Source: Tritrichomonas musculus | Lineage: Eukaryota; Parabasalia; Tritrichomonadida; Tritrichomonadidae | Direction of reading: 5' to 3' | NCBI GenBank assembly: GCA_039105265.1 | Contig: JAPFFF010000305.1 | Span: 1 to 27,160, forward strand | DNA length: 27,160 nt | Shown: piece after piece, positions 1 to 9,180 of the stretch | Numbering within the stretch: position 1 is the first letter of the stretch | Layout: every line of letters starts with the position of its first letter | Program-made: the position numbers and the translations under genes | Notes under the pieces: generated by a model | The model's database searches: none | Seen by the model: the letters and a program-made list of their open reading frames with translations, nothing else | Told to the model about the DNA's origin: nothing

Positions 1-20
1 GTGCATGATCGTACACTTTG

Positions 21-38
21 TTTTTTTTTTTTTTTTTT
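21..38. repeat. T18 homopolymer, the variable tract
   Basis: Eighteen T on the plus strand, which is A18 in gene sense. This tract varies most in the array: 18, 19 or 20 T in most units and 17 near 26,535. Length changes here account for the 1115 versus 1116 and 1117 bp periods. Polymerase slippage or sequencing error could each cause them. Confidence 0.95.
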
Positions 39-104
39 ACGATTTATTTCAATTCTTACTTATCACAAATATTACTTTATATAATAATAAATTTTTCCTT
101 ATGC

Positions 105-124
105 TTTTTTTTTTTTTTTTTTTT
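105..124. repeat. T20 homopolymer
   Basis: Twenty T on the plus strand, A20 in gene sense, about 130 bp past the stop codon of copy 1. It is 20 long in nearly all units and 19 in the variant units near 21,300, 23,535 and 25,503. A further T10 lies at 141-150. Confidence 0.95.
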
Positions 125-152
125 CATGATAACAATTAAATTTTTTTTTTCT

Positions 153-154
<2 letters not shown>

Positions 155-181
<27 letters not shown>
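155..181. repeat. (AAT)9 microsatellite
   Basis: Nine AAT triplets, followed by AAATTT. The count is nine in standard units and ten in the variant units near 21,356, 23,584 and 25,554. It lies about 75 bp beyond the stop codon in gene sense, so it may fall in or just beyond the 3' end of the transcript. Confidence 0.95.
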
Positions 182-185
<4 letters not shown>

Positions 186-233
186 TTACAAATAAATAAA
201 TAAATTAGTTAGAATTTTAAATTACATACATGG

Positions 234-239
234 TTTATT
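234..239 (-). promoter_or_regulatory. Candidate polyadenylation signal AATAAA (copy 1)
   Basis: The minus strand reads AATAAA beginning 17 nt after the TGA stop of copy 1. It also contains TAAA, the short signal described for trichomonads. The spacing is normal for a protist with short 3' untranslated regions. The region is so AT-rich that a chance match is easy. Every intact copy has the same hexamer at the same distance. Confidence 0.45.
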
Positions 240-256
240 TATGTCCTTGGTGTCTT

Positions 257-718
257 TCAAACTCCACCTTTCAATCTGAGGACTAAGTGTATCGTGGAGT
301 CTTTTTGGATGGAATAGTCATCAAGTGTGTTTCCATCTTCTAATTGCTTGCCTGCAAAGATCAATCTTTGTTGATCAGCTGGAATTCCTTCTTTGTCGTA
401 GATTTTTGCTTTGACATCTTCGATCTTGTCTGTTTTTTCAACGTCAACTGTCATGTGTTTTCCGCTTATTGTTTTGACGAAGATTTGCATACCACCTCTC
501 AATCTGAGAATCAAGTTCAATGTGGAGTCTTTTTGGATGGAGTAGTCGTCAAGGGTGTTTCCATCTTCTAATTGTTTTCCAGCAAAAATTAATCTTTGTT
601 CGTGTGTTGGAATTCCTTCTTTGTCATGGATCTTTGCTTTGATGTCTTCGATTCTGTCTGTTTTTTCGCATTCAATGGCAACTGTTCTGCCAGATAAGTT
701 TTTAACAAATATTTGCAT
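257..718 (-). CDS. Diubiquitin precursor, copy 1 (reference copy)
   Basis: Encodes 153 residues: ubiquitin module 1 (1-76), module 2 (77-152) and one extra Val after the last Gly-Gly. By family knowledge the precursor is cut by deubiquitinases after each Gly76 to release monomers for E1/E2/E3 conjugation; the terminal Val blocks premature use. Both modules start MQIFVK, keep Ile44, Lys48 and Lys63, and end in Gly-Gly. Against human ubiquitin I count 22 changes in module 1 and 18 in module 2. Module 1 has Lys11 to Arg, Val17 to Cys, His68 to Asn and Val70 to Ile. Module 2 keeps all seven lysines but has Leu8 to Ile, Thr12 to His and Arg74 to Lys. Both share Lys19, Asp25, Asn54, Asp57, Ser60 and Asp64. 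The ATG at 718 begins module 1 exactly and no in-frame upstream ATG was found nearby. All Arg codons are AGA; no intron is needed. A divergent ubiquitin-like paralogue is the alternative to ordinary ubiquitin. Confidence 0.97.
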   Translation of the reverse strand: MQIFVKNLSGRTVAIECEKTDRIEDIKAKIHDKEGIPTHEQRLIFAGKQLEDGNTLDDYSIQKDSTLNLILRLRGGMQIFVKTISGKHMTVDVEKTDKIEDVKAKIYDKEGIPADQQRLIFAGKQLEDGNTLDDYSIQKDSTIHLVLRLKGGV

Positions 719-726
719 TATTAAAA

Positions 727-736
727 AATGATATGA
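727..736 (-). promoter_or_regulatory. Candidate initiator elements of copy 1 (TCATT, TCATA)
   Basis: Reading toward the gene, TCATA (736-732) and TCATT (731-727) precede the ATG. If the A of each were the transcription start, the leaders would be 16 and 11 nt. Trichomonad genes typically use a TCAYW-like initiator 5 to 20 nt before the ATG, so both fit in sequence and position. The motif is short and AT-rich, so chance is a real alternative. No clear TATA box at a standard distance stands out against the AT background. Confidence 0.4.
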
Positions 737-941
737 TGTTTCTCTCCTGTAATTCTTGTTTGTTTAATTTTCAATGGTGGCATTTAATTTTGTATTGCTC
801 TGAAAAATTTTCAATACATATAAAATAAAAAAAATTTTTTAAAACTTTTTCAATATAATTTTTCTGTTTGTTGTTCTTAAAAAAATTTTTTATACTCAAT
901 TATATAAACTCTGAAAATTAAAATTTTACTCGACTTACTTA

Positions 942-962
942 TAAGCTAAAATTTTAAGCTAA
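942..962. repeat. Short direct repeat TAAGCTAA, two copies
   Basis: TAAGCTAA occurs at 942-949 and again at 955-962, separated by AATTT, about 225 to 245 bp upstream of the ATG of copy 1. It recurs in every unit with a complete upstream region. It could be a paired protein-binding site or a chance pattern; nothing else in the sequence decides. Confidence 0.4.
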
Positions 963-1115
963 TAACTATCCATATCTGATGCTAATAGCAAATAACTAGT
1001 AAAGTGTTCTTTGCTTTTTGATATATTATTTTGTTTTAAAAAATATGCTCTCAATTTATTTCAAAAAGTTTTTCAGTGATTTTTTTTATTTTGAGGTGTC
1101 ATAATGATTTCAAAA

Positions 1116-1131
1116 GTGCATGATCGTACAC
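1116..1131. repeat. Imperfect 16-bp palindrome between units
   Basis: GTGCATGATCGTACAC pairs with its own reverse complement at 12 of 16 positions, with GATC at the centre and GTG/CAC at the ends. It sits directly before the T18 run in each unit, and the window itself starts on its first base. It stands out by base composition from the surrounding A/T. It could be a binding site or a relic of a junction; no function is shown. Confidence 0.5.
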
Positions 1132-1267
1132 TTTGTTTTTTTTTTTTTTTTTTACGATTTATTTCAATTCTTACTTATCACAAATATTACTTTATATAAT
1201 AATAAATTTTTCCTTATGCTTTTTTTTTTTTTTTTTTTTCATGATAACAATTAAATTTTTTTTTTCT

Positions 1268-1300
<33 letters not shown>

Positions 1301-1371
1301 TTACAAATAAATAAATAAATTAGTTAGAATTTTAAATTACATACATGGTTTATTTATGTCCTTGGTGTCTT

Positions 1372-1833
1372 TCAAACTCCACCTTTCAATCTGAGGACTA
1401 AGTGTATCGTGGAGTCTTTTTGGATGGAATAGTCATCAAGTGTGTTTCCATCTTCTAATTGCTTGCCTGCAAAGATCAATCTTTGTTGATCAGCTGGAAT
1501 TCCTTCTTTGTCGTAGATTTTTGCTTTGACATCTTCGATCTTGTCTGTTTTTTCAACGTCAACTGTCATGTGTTTTCCGCTTATTGTTTTGACGAAGATT
1601 TGCATACCACCTCTCAATCTGAGAATCAAGTTCAATGTGGAGTCTTTTTGGATGGAGTAGTCGTCAAGGGTGTTTCCATCTTCTAATTGTTTTCCAGCAA
1701 AAATTAATCTTTGTTCGTGTGTTGGAATTCCTTCTTTGTCATGGATCTTTGCTTTGATGTCTTCGATTCTGTCTGTTTTTTCGCATTCAATGGCAACTGT
1801 TCTGCCAGATAAGTTTTTAACAAATATTTGCAT
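1372..1833 (-). CDS. Diubiquitin precursor, copy 2
   Basis: Encodes the same protein as copy 1. Initiator-like TCATT is at 1842-1846 and the AATAAA hexamer at 1349-1354. Its stop lies 1115 bp from that of copy 1. Confidence 0.96.
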   Translation of the reverse strand: MQIFVKNLSGRTVAIECEKTDRIEDIKAKIHDKEGIPTHEQRLIFAGKQLEDGNTLDDYSIQKDSTLNLILRLRGGMQIFVKTISGKHMTVDVEKTDKIEDVKAKIYDKEGIPADQQRLIFAGKQLEDGNTLDDYSIQKDSTIHLVLRLKGGV

Positions 1834-2382
1834 TATTAAAAAATGATATGATGTTTCTCTCCTGTAATTCTTGTTTGTTTAATTTTCAATGGTGGCATTT
1901 AATTTTGTATTGCTCTGAAAAATTTTCAATACATATAAAATAAAAAAAATTTTTTAAAACTTTTTCAATATAATTTTTCTGTTTGTTGTTCTTAAAAAAA
2001 TTTTTTATACTCAATTATATAAACTCTGAAAATTAAAATTTTACTCGACTTACTTATAAGCTAAAATTTTAAGCTAATAACTATCCATATCTGATGCTAA
2101 TAGCAAATAACTAGTAAAGTGTTCTTTGCTTTTTGATATATTATTTTGTTTTAAAAAATATGCTCTCAATTTATTTCAAAAAGTTTTTCAGTGATTTTTT
2201 TTATTTTGAGGTGTCATAATGATTTCAAAAGTGCATGATCGTACACTTTGTTTTTTTTTTTTTTTTTTACGATTTATTTCAATTCTTACTTATCACAAAT
2301 ATTACTTTATATAATAATAAATTTTTCCTTATGCTTTTTTTTTTTTTTTTTTTTCATGATAACAATTAAATTTTTTTTTTCT

Positions 2383-2415
<33 letters not shown>

Positions 2416-2486
2416 TTACAAATAAATAAATAAATTAGTTAGAATTTTAAATTACATACATGGTTTATTTATGTCCTTGGTGTCTT
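1834..2486. other. Spacer, standard type (T18/T20/(AAT)9)
   Basis: 653 bp, matching the reference spacer, with no gene. Confidence 0.85.
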
Positions 2487-2948
2487 TCAAACTCCACCTT
2501 TCAATCTGAGGACTAAGTGTATCGTGGAGTCTTTTTGGATGGAATAGTCATCAAGTGTGTTTCCATCTTCTAATTGCTTGCCTGCAAAGATCAATCTTTG
2601 TTGATCAGCTGGAATTCCTTCTTTGTCGTAGATTTTTGCTTTGACATCTTCGATCTTGTCTGTTTTTTCAACGTCAACTGTCATGTGTTTTCCGCTTATT
2701 GTTTTGACGAAGATTTGCATACCACCTCTCAATCTGAGAATCAAGTTCAATGTGGAGTCTTTTTGGATGGAGTAGTCGTCAAGGGTGTTTCCATCTTCTA
2801 ATTGTTTTCCAGCAAAAATTAATCTTTGTTCGTGTGTTGGAATTCCTTCTTTGTCATGGATCTTTGCTTTGATGTCTTCGATTCTGTCTGTTTTTTCGCA
2901 TTCAATGGCAACTGTTCTGCCAGATAAGTTTTTAACAAATATTTGCAT
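2487..2948 (-). CDS. Diubiquitin precursor, copy 3
   Basis: Intact, same protein as copy 1. TCATT is at 2957-2961 and AATAAA at 2464-2469. It ends the first run of T18 units. Confidence 0.96.
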   Translation of the reverse strand: MQIFVKNLSGRTVAIECEKTDRIEDIKAKIHDKEGIPTHEQRLIFAGKQLEDGNTLDDYSIQKDSTLNLILRLRGGMQIFVKTISGKHMTVDVEKTDKIEDVKAKIYDKEGIPADQQRLIFAGKQLEDGNTLDDYSIQKDSTIHLVLRLKGGV

Positions 2949-3498
2949 TATTAAAAAATGATATGATGTTTCTCTCCTGTAATTCTTGTTTGTTTAATTT
3001 TCAATGGTGGCATTTAATTTTGTATTGCTCTGAAAAATTTTCAATACATATAAAATAAAAAAAATTTTTTAAAACTTTTTCAATATAATTTTTCTGTTTG
3101 TTGTTCTTAAAAAAATTTTTTATACTCAATTATATAAACTCTGAAAATTAAAATTTTACTCGACTTACTTATAAGCTAAAATTTTAAGCTAATAACTATC
3201 CATATCTGATGCTAATAGCAAATAACTAGTAAAGTGTTCTTTGCTTTTTGATATATTATTTTGTTTTAAAAAATATGCTCTCAATTTATTTCAAAAAGTT
3301 TTTCAGTGATTTTTTTTATTTTGAGGTGTCATAATGATTTCAAAAGTGCATGATCGTACACTTTGTTTTTTTTTTTTTTTTTTTACGATTTATTTCAATT
3401 CTTACTTATCACAAATATTACTTTATATAATAATAAATTTTTCCTTATGCTTTTTTTTTTTTTTTTTTTTCATGATAACAATTAAATTTTTTTTTTCT

Positions 3499-3531
<33 letters not shown>

Positions 3532-3602
3532 TTACAAATAAATAAATAAATTAGTTAGAATTTTAAATTACATACATGGTTTATTTATGTCCTTGGTGTC
3601 TT
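2949..3602. other. Spacer, one T longer (T19/T20/(AAT)9)
   Basis: 654 bp. It differs from the reference spacer only by one extra T in the first T run. Confidence 0.85.
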
Positions 3603-4064
3603 TCAAACTCCACCTTTCAATCTGAGGACTAAGTGTATCGTGGAGTCTTTTTGGATGGAATAGTCATCAAGTGTGTTTCCATCTTCTAATTGCTTGCCTG
3701 CAAAGATCAATCTTTGTTGATCAGCTGGAATTCCTTCTTTGTCGTAGATTTTTGCTTTGACATCTTCGATCTTGTCTGTTTTTTCAACGTCAACTGTCAT
3801 GTGTTTTCCGCTTATTGTTTTGACGAAGATTTGCATACCACCTCTCAATCTGAGAATCAAGTTCAATGTGGAGTCTTTTTGGATGGAGTAGTCGTCAAGG
3901 GTGTTTCCATCTTCTAATTGTTTTCCAGCAAAAATTAATCTTTGTTCGTGTGTTGGAATTCCTTCTTTGTCATGGATCTTTGCTTTGATGTCTTCGATTC
4001 TGTCTGTTTTTTCGCATTCAATGGCAACTGTTCTGCCAGATAAGTTTTTAACAAATATTTGCAT
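3603..4064 (-). CDS. Diubiquitin precursor, copy 4
   Basis: Intact, same protein as copy 1. TCATT is at 4073-4077 and AATAAA at 3580-3585. First copy whose 3' flank carries T19. Confidence 0.96.
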   Translation of the reverse strand: MQIFVKNLSGRTVAIECEKTDRIEDIKAKIHDKEGIPTHEQRLIFAGKQLEDGNTLDDYSIQKDSTLNLILRLRGGMQIFVKTISGKHMTVDVEKTDKIEDVKAKIYDKEGIPADQQRLIFAGKQLEDGNTLDDYSIQKDSTIHLVLRLKGGV

Positions 4065-4614
4065 TATTAAAAAATGATATGATGTTTCTCTCCTGTAATT
4101 CTTGTTTGTTTAATTTTCAATGGTGGCATTTAATTTTGTATTGCTCTGAAAAATTTTCAATACATATAAAATAAAAAAAATTTTTTAAAACTTTTTCAAT
4201 ATAATTTTTCTGTTTGTTGTTCTTAAAAAAATTTTTTATACTCAATTATATAAACTCTGAAAATTAAAATTTTACTCGACTTACTTATAAGCTAAAATTT
4301 TAAGCTAATAACTATCCATATCTGATGCTAATAGCAAATAACTAGTAAAGTGTTCTTTGCTTTTTGATATATTATTTTGTTTTAAAAAATATGCTCTCAA
4401 TTTATTTCAAAAAGTTTTTCAGTGATTTTTTTTATTTTGAGGTGTCATAATGATTTCAAAAGTGCATGATCGTACACTTTGTTTTTTTTTTTTTTTTTTT
4501 ACGATTTATTTCAATTCTTACTTATCACAAATATTACTTTATATAATAATAAATTTTTCCTTATGCTTTTTTTTTTTTTTTTTTTTCATGATAACAATTA
4601 AATTTTTTTTTTCT

Positions 4615-4647
<33 letters not shown>

Positions 4648-4718
4648 TTACAAATAAATAAATAAATTAGTTAGAATTTTAAATTACATACATGGTTTAT
4701 TTATGTCCTTGGTGTCTT
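4065..4718. other. Spacer, T19/T20/(AAT)9
   Basis: 654 bp, same as the preceding spacer, with no gene. Confidence 0.85.
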
Positions 4719-5180
4719 TCAAACTCCACCTTTCAATCTGAGGACTAAGTGTATCGTGGAGTCTTTTTGGATGGAATAGTCATCAAGTGTGTTTCCATCT
4801 TCTAATTGCTTGCCTGCAAAGATCAATCTTTGTTGATCAGCTGGAATTCCTTCTTTGTCGTAGATTTTTGCTTTGACATCTTCGATCTTGTCTGTTTTTT
4901 CAACGTCAACTGTCATGTGTTTTCCGCTTATTGTTTTGACGAAGATTTGCATACCACCTCTCAATCTGAGAATCAAGTTCAATGTGGAGTCTTTTTGGAT
5001 GGAGTAGTCGTCAAGGGTGTTTCCATCTTCTAATTGTTTTCCAGCAAAAATTAATCTTTGTTCGTGTGTTGGAATTCCTTCTTTGTCATGGATCTTTGCT
5101 TTGATGTCTTCGATTCTGTCTGTTTTTTCGCATTCAATGGCAACTGTTCTGCCAGATAAGTTTTTAACAAATATTTGCAT
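4719..5180 (-). CDS. Diubiquitin precursor, copy 5
   Basis: Intact, same protein as copy 1. TCATT is at 5189-5193 and AATAAA at 4696-4701. Period to the previous copy 1116 bp. Confidence 0.96.
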   Translation of the reverse strand: MQIFVKNLSGRTVAIECEKTDRIEDIKAKIHDKEGIPTHEQRLIFAGKQLEDGNTLDDYSIQKDSTLNLILRLRGGMQIFVKTISGKHMTVDVEKTDKIEDVKAKIYDKEGIPADQQRLIFAGKQLEDGNTLDDYSIQKDSTIHLVLRLKGGV

Positions 5181-5730
5181 TATTAAAAAATGATATGATG
5201 TTTCTCTCCTGTAATTCTTGTTTGTTTAATTTTCAATGGTGGCATTTAATTTTGTATTGCTCTGAAAAATTTTCAATACATATAAAATAAAAAAAATTTT
5301 TTAAAACTTTTTCAATATAATTTTTCTGTTTGTTGTTCTTAAAAAAATTTTTTATACTCAATTATATAAACTCTGAAAATTAAAATTTTACTCGACTTAC
5401 TTATAAGCTAAAATTTTAAGCTAATAACTATCCATATCTGATGCTAATAGCAAATAACTAGTAAAGTGTTCTTTGCTTTTTGATATATTATTTTGTTTTA
5501 AAAAATATGCTCTCAATTTATTTCAAAAAGTTTTTCAGTGATTTTTTTTATTTTGAGGTGTCATAATGATTTCAAAAGTGCATGATCGTACACTTTGTTT
5601 TTTTTTTTTTTTTTTTACGATTTATTTCAATTCTTACTTATCACAAATATTACTTTATATAATAATAAATTTTTCCTTATGCTTTTTTTTTTTTTTTTTT
5701 TTCATGATAACAATTAAATTTTTTTTTTCT

Positions 5731-5763
<33 letters not shown>

Positions 5764-5834
5764 TTACAAATAAATAAATAAATTAGTTAGAATTTTAAAT
5801 TACATACATGGTTTATTTATGTCCTTGGTGTCTT
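5181..5834. other. Spacer, T19/T20/(AAT)9
   Basis: 654 bp; third T19 spacer in a row, which may mark a block that was copied together. Confidence 0.85.
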
Positions 5835-6296
5835 TCAAACTCCACCTTTCAATCTGAGGACTAAGTGTATCGTGGAGTCTTTTTGGATGGAATAGTCATC
5901 AAGTGTGTTTCCATCTTCTAATTGCTTGCCTGCAAAGATCAATCTTTGTTGATCAGCTGGAATTCCTTCTTTGTCGTAGATTTTTGCTTTGACATCTTCG
6001 ATCTTGTCTGTTTTTTCAACGTCAACTGTCATGTGTTTTCCGCTTATTGTTTTGACGAAGATTTGCATACCACCTCTCAATCTGAGAATCAAGTTCAATG
6101 TGGAGTCTTTTTGGATGGAGTAGTCGTCAAGGGTGTTTCCATCTTCTAATTGTTTTCCAGCAAAAATTAATCTTTGTTCGTGTGTTGGAATTCCTTCTTT
6201 GTCATGGATCTTTGCTTTGATGTCTTCGATTCTGTCTGTTTTTTCGCATTCAATGGCAACTGTTCTGCCAGATAAGTTTTTAACAAATATTTGCAT
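5835..6296 (-). CDS. Diubiquitin precursor, copy 6
   Basis: Intact, same protein as copy 1. TCATT is at 6305-6309 and AATAAA at 5812-5817. Confidence 0.96.
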   Translation of the reverse strand: MQIFVKNLSGRTVAIECEKTDRIEDIKAKIHDKEGIPTHEQRLIFAGKQLEDGNTLDDYSIQKDSTLNLILRLRGGMQIFVKTISGKHMTVDVEKTDKIEDVKAKIYDKEGIPADQQRLIFAGKQLEDGNTLDDYSIQKDSTIHLVLRLKGGV

Positions 6297-6845
6297 TATT
6301 AAAAAATGATATGATGTTTCTCTCCTGTAATTCTTGTTTGTTTAATTTTCAATGGTGGCATTTAATTTTGTATTGCTCTGAAAAATTTTCAATACATATA
6401 AAATAAAAAAAATTTTTTAAAACTTTTTCAATATAATTTTTCTGTTTGTTGTTCTTAAAAAAATTTTTTATACTCAATTATATAAACTCTGAAAATTAAA
6501 ATTTTACTCGACTTACTTATAAGCTAAAATTTTAAGCTAATAACTATCCATATCTGATGCTAATAGCAAATAACTAGTAAAGTGTTCTTTGCTTTTTGAT
6601 ATATTATTTTGTTTTAAAAAATATGCTCTCAATTTATTTCAAAAAGTTTTTCAGTGATTTTTTTTATTTTGAGGTGTCATAATGATTTCAAAAGTGCATG
6701 ATCGTACACTTTGTTTTTTTTTTTTTTTTTTACGATTTATTTCAATTCTTACTTATCACAAATATTACTTTATATAATAATAAATTTTTCCTTATGCTTT
6801 TTTTTTTTTTTTTTTTTCATGATAACAATTAAATTTTTTTTTTCT

Positions 6846-6878
<33 letters not shown>

Positions 6879-6949
6879 TTACAAATAAATAAATAAATTA
6901 GTTAGAATTTTAAATTACATACATGGTTTATTTATGTCCTTGGTGTCTT
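6297..6949. other. Spacer, standard type (T18/T20/(AAT)9)
   Basis: 653 bp; the first T run is back to 18. Confidence 0.85.
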
Positions 6950-7411
6950 TCAAACTCCACCTTTCAATCTGAGGACTAAGTGTATCGTGGAGTCTTTTTG
7001 GATGGAATAGTCATCAAGTGTGTTTCCATCTTCTAATTGCTTGCCTGCAAAGATCAATCTTTGTTGATCAGCTGGAATTCCTTCTTTGTCGTAGATTTTT
7101 GCTTTGACATCTTCGATCTTGTCTGTTTTTTCAACGTCAACTGTCATGTGTTTTCCGCTTATTGTTTTGACGAAGATTTGCATACCACCTCTCAATCTGA
7201 GAATCAAGTTCAATGTGGAGTCTTTTTGGATGGAGTAGTCGTCAAGGGTGTTTCCATCTTCTAATTGTTTTCCAGCAAAAATTAATCTTTGTTCGTGTGT
7301 TGGAATTCCTTCTTTGTCATGGATCTTTGCTTTGATGTCTTCGATTCTGTCTGTTTTTTCGCATTCAATGGCAACTGTTCTGCCAGATAAGTTTTTAACA
7401 AATATTTGCAT
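6950..7411 (-). CDS. Diubiquitin precursor, copy 7
   Basis: Intact, same protein as copy 1. TCATT is at 7420-7424 and AATAAA at 6927-6932. Confidence 0.96.
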   Translation of the reverse strand: MQIFVKNLSGRTVAIECEKTDRIEDIKAKIHDKEGIPTHEQRLIFAGKQLEDGNTLDDYSIQKDSTLNLILRLRGGMQIFVKTISGKHMTVDVEKTDKIEDVKAKIYDKEGIPADQQRLIFAGKQLEDGNTLDDYSIQKDSTIHLVLRLKGGV

Positions 7412-7960
7412 TATTAAAAAATGATATGATGTTTCTCTCCTGTAATTCTTGTTTGTTTAATTTTCAATGGTGGCATTTAATTTTGTATTGCTCTGAAAAA
7501 TTTTCAATACATATAAAATAAAAAAAATTTTTTAAAACTTTTTCAATATAATTTTTCTGTTTGTTGTTCTTAAAAAAATTTTTTATACTCAATTATATAA
7601 ACTCTGAAAATTAAAATTTTACTCGACTTACTTATAAGCTAAAATTTTAAGCTAATAACTATCCATATCTGATGCTAATAGCAAATAACTAGTAAAGTGT
7701 TCTTTGCTTTTTGATATATTATTTTGTTTTAAAAAATATGCTCTCAATTTATTTCAAAAAGTTTTTCAGTGATTTTTTTTATTTTGAGGTGTCATAATGA
7801 TTTCAAAAGTGCATGATCGTACACTTTGTTTTTTTTTTTTTTTTTTACGATTTATTTCAATTCTTACTTATCACAAATATTACTTTATATAATAATAAAT
7901 TTTTCCTTATGCTTTTTTTTTTTTTTTTTTTTCATGATAACAATTAAATTTTTTTTTTCT

Positions 7961-7993
<33 letters not shown>

Positions 7994-8064
7994 TTACAAA
8001 TAAATAAATAAATTAGTTAGAATTTTAAATTACATACATGGTTTATTTATGTCCTTGGTGTCTT
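7412..8064. other. Spacer, standard type (T18/T20/(AAT)9)
   Basis: 653 bp, no gene and no difference seen from the reference spacer. Confidence 0.85.
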
Positions 8065-8526
8065 TCAAACTCCACCTTTCAATCTGAGGACTAAGTGTAT
8101 CGTGGAGTCTTTTTGGATGGAATAGTCATCAAGTGTGTTTCCATCTTCTAATTGCTTGCCTGCAAAGATCAATCTTTGTTGATCAGCTGGAATTCCTTCT
8201 TTGTCGTAGATTTTTGCTTTGACATCTTCGATCTTGTCTGTTTTTTCAACGTCAACTGTCATGTGTTTTCCGCTTATTGTTTTGACGAAGATTTGCATAC
8301 CACCTCTCAATCTGAGAATCAAGTTCAATGTGGAGTCTTTTTGGATGGAGTAGTCGTCAAGGGTGTTTCCATCTTCTAATTGTTTTCCAGCAAAAATTAA
8401 TCTTTGTTCGTGTGTTGGAATTCCTTCTTTGTCATGGATCTTTGCTTTGATGTCTTCGATTCTGTCTGTTTTTTCGCATTCAATGGCAACTGTTCTGCCA
8501 GATAAGTTTTTAACAAATATTTGCAT
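8065..8526 (-). CDS. Diubiquitin precursor, copy 8
   Basis: Intact, same protein as copy 1. TCATT is at 8535-8539 and AATAAA at 8042-8047. Confidence 0.96.
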   Translation of the reverse strand: MQIFVKNLSGRTVAIECEKTDRIEDIKAKIHDKEGIPTHEQRLIFAGKQLEDGNTLDDYSIQKDSTLNLILRLRGGMQIFVKTISGKHMTVDVEKTDKIEDVKAKIYDKEGIPADQQRLIFAGKQLEDGNTLDDYSIQKDSTIHLVLRLKGGV

Positions 8527-9076
8527 TATTAAAAAATGATATGATGTTTCTCTCCTGTAATTCTTGTTTGTTTAATTTTCAATGGTGGCATTTAATTTTG
8601 TATTGCTCTGAAAAATTTTCAATACATATAAAATAAAAAAAATTTTTTAAAACTTTTTCAATATAATTTTTCTGTTTGTTGTTCTTAAAAAAATTTTTTA
8701 TACTCAATTATATAAACTCTGAAAATTAAAATTTTACTCGACTTACTTATAAGCTAAAATTTTAAGCTAATAACTATCCATATCTGATGCTAATAGCAAA
8801 TAACTAGTAAAGTGTTCTTTGCTTTTTGATATATTATTTTGTTTTAAAAAATATGCTCTCAATTTATTTCAAAAAGTTTTTCAGTGATTTTTTTTATTTT
8901 GAGGTGTCATAATGATTTCAAAAGTGCATGATCGTACACTTTGTTTTTTTTTTTTTTTTTTTACGATTTATTTCAATTCTTACTTATCACAAATATTACT
9001 TTATATAATAATAAATTTTTCCTTATGCTTTTTTTTTTTTTTTTTTTTCATGATAACAATTAAATTTTTTTTTTCT

Positions 9077-9109
<33 letters not shown>

Positions 9110-9180
9110 TTACAAATAAATAAATAAATTAGTTAGAATTTTAAATTACATACATGGTTTATTTATGTCCTTGGTGTCTT
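8527..9180. other. Spacer, T19/T20/(AAT)9
   Basis: 654 bp; a single T19 spacer between T18 neighbours. Confidence 0.85.

Larger units (their letters stand above)
1..256. other. Spacer downstream of gene copy 1
   Basis: This is the 3' flank of copy 1 only; the rest of the spacer lies outside the window. It contains the palindrome and the low-complexity block T18, T20, T10 and (AAT)9, then an AAATAAATAAAT-like stretch (about 190-205) and the AATAAA hexamer on the minus strand. The plus-strand open frame through it is made of T runs and AAT repeats and has no sign of being a gene. Confidence 0.85.
1..1115 (-). repeat. Reference repeat unit (standard type)
   Basis: This is one full period, from the palindrome at 1-16 to the base before its next copy at 1116. 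On the plus strand it holds, in order: the palindrome, T18 (21-38), an AT-rich linker, T20 (105-124), T10 (141-150), (AAT)9 (155-181), the minus-strand gene (257-718) and an AT-rich upstream spacer (719-1115). The phase chosen for the unit is arbitrary, because the true amplification junction cannot be seen inside a uniform array. Confidence 0.95.
719..1371. other. Spacer between copies 1 and 2 (reference spacer, T18/T20/(AAT)9)
   Basis: 653 bp with no gene. The part next to copy 1 (719-about 1115) is its upstream region: the initiator-like motifs, A-run/T-run pairs near 827-840 and 879-891, a direct repeat TAAGCTAA at 942-949 and 955-962, and a GCTAATAGC mini-hairpin near 981-989. The part next to copy 2 (1116-1371) is that gene's 3' flank with the palindrome, the homopolymers and the microsatellite. 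No tRNA, 5S rRNA or other RNA gene was recognised, and no credible small coding frame was seen. Confidence 0.85.

Noticed and set aside
18-203. Plus-strand open frame of 61 to 72 codons over the T runs and AAT repeat
   Set aside because: Its Phe and Ile runs are translations of homopolymer T and (AAT)n, and its start and frame change with tract length from unit to unit.
344-571. Plus-strand open frame of 75 codons repeated in nearly every unit
   Set aside because: It lies wholly antisense to the ubiquitin coding frame and is identical between units only because the units are. It has no domain and no independent support.
257-718. Viral ubiquitin
   Set aside because: The changes do not match the baculovirus ubiquitin pattern as I recall it, and there is no viral gene nearby. 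A host ubiquitin is the simpler reading.
257-718. Ciliate origin from TGA-only stop and CAA-only Gln
   Set aside because: TGA as stop is also normal in the standard code, and there is no in-frame TAA or TAG to show reassignment. A long tandem array is also unlike a ciliate somatic chromosome.
800-938. Possible 5' leader intron on the minus strand, GTAAGT at 938-933 to TTTTTCAG ending at 800
   Set aside because: A good donor and a fair acceptor exist, and a longer variant could end at 747. In such AT-rich DNA these arise by chance, the motifs do not match the strict trichomonad intron signals, and the initiator motifs lie downstream of both. Transcript data would be needed to revive it.
1-1115. 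The unit as a mobile element
   Set aside because: No transposase, reverse transcriptase, terminal inverted repeats or target duplications were seen. The 16-bp palindrome alone is not evidence of transposon ends.
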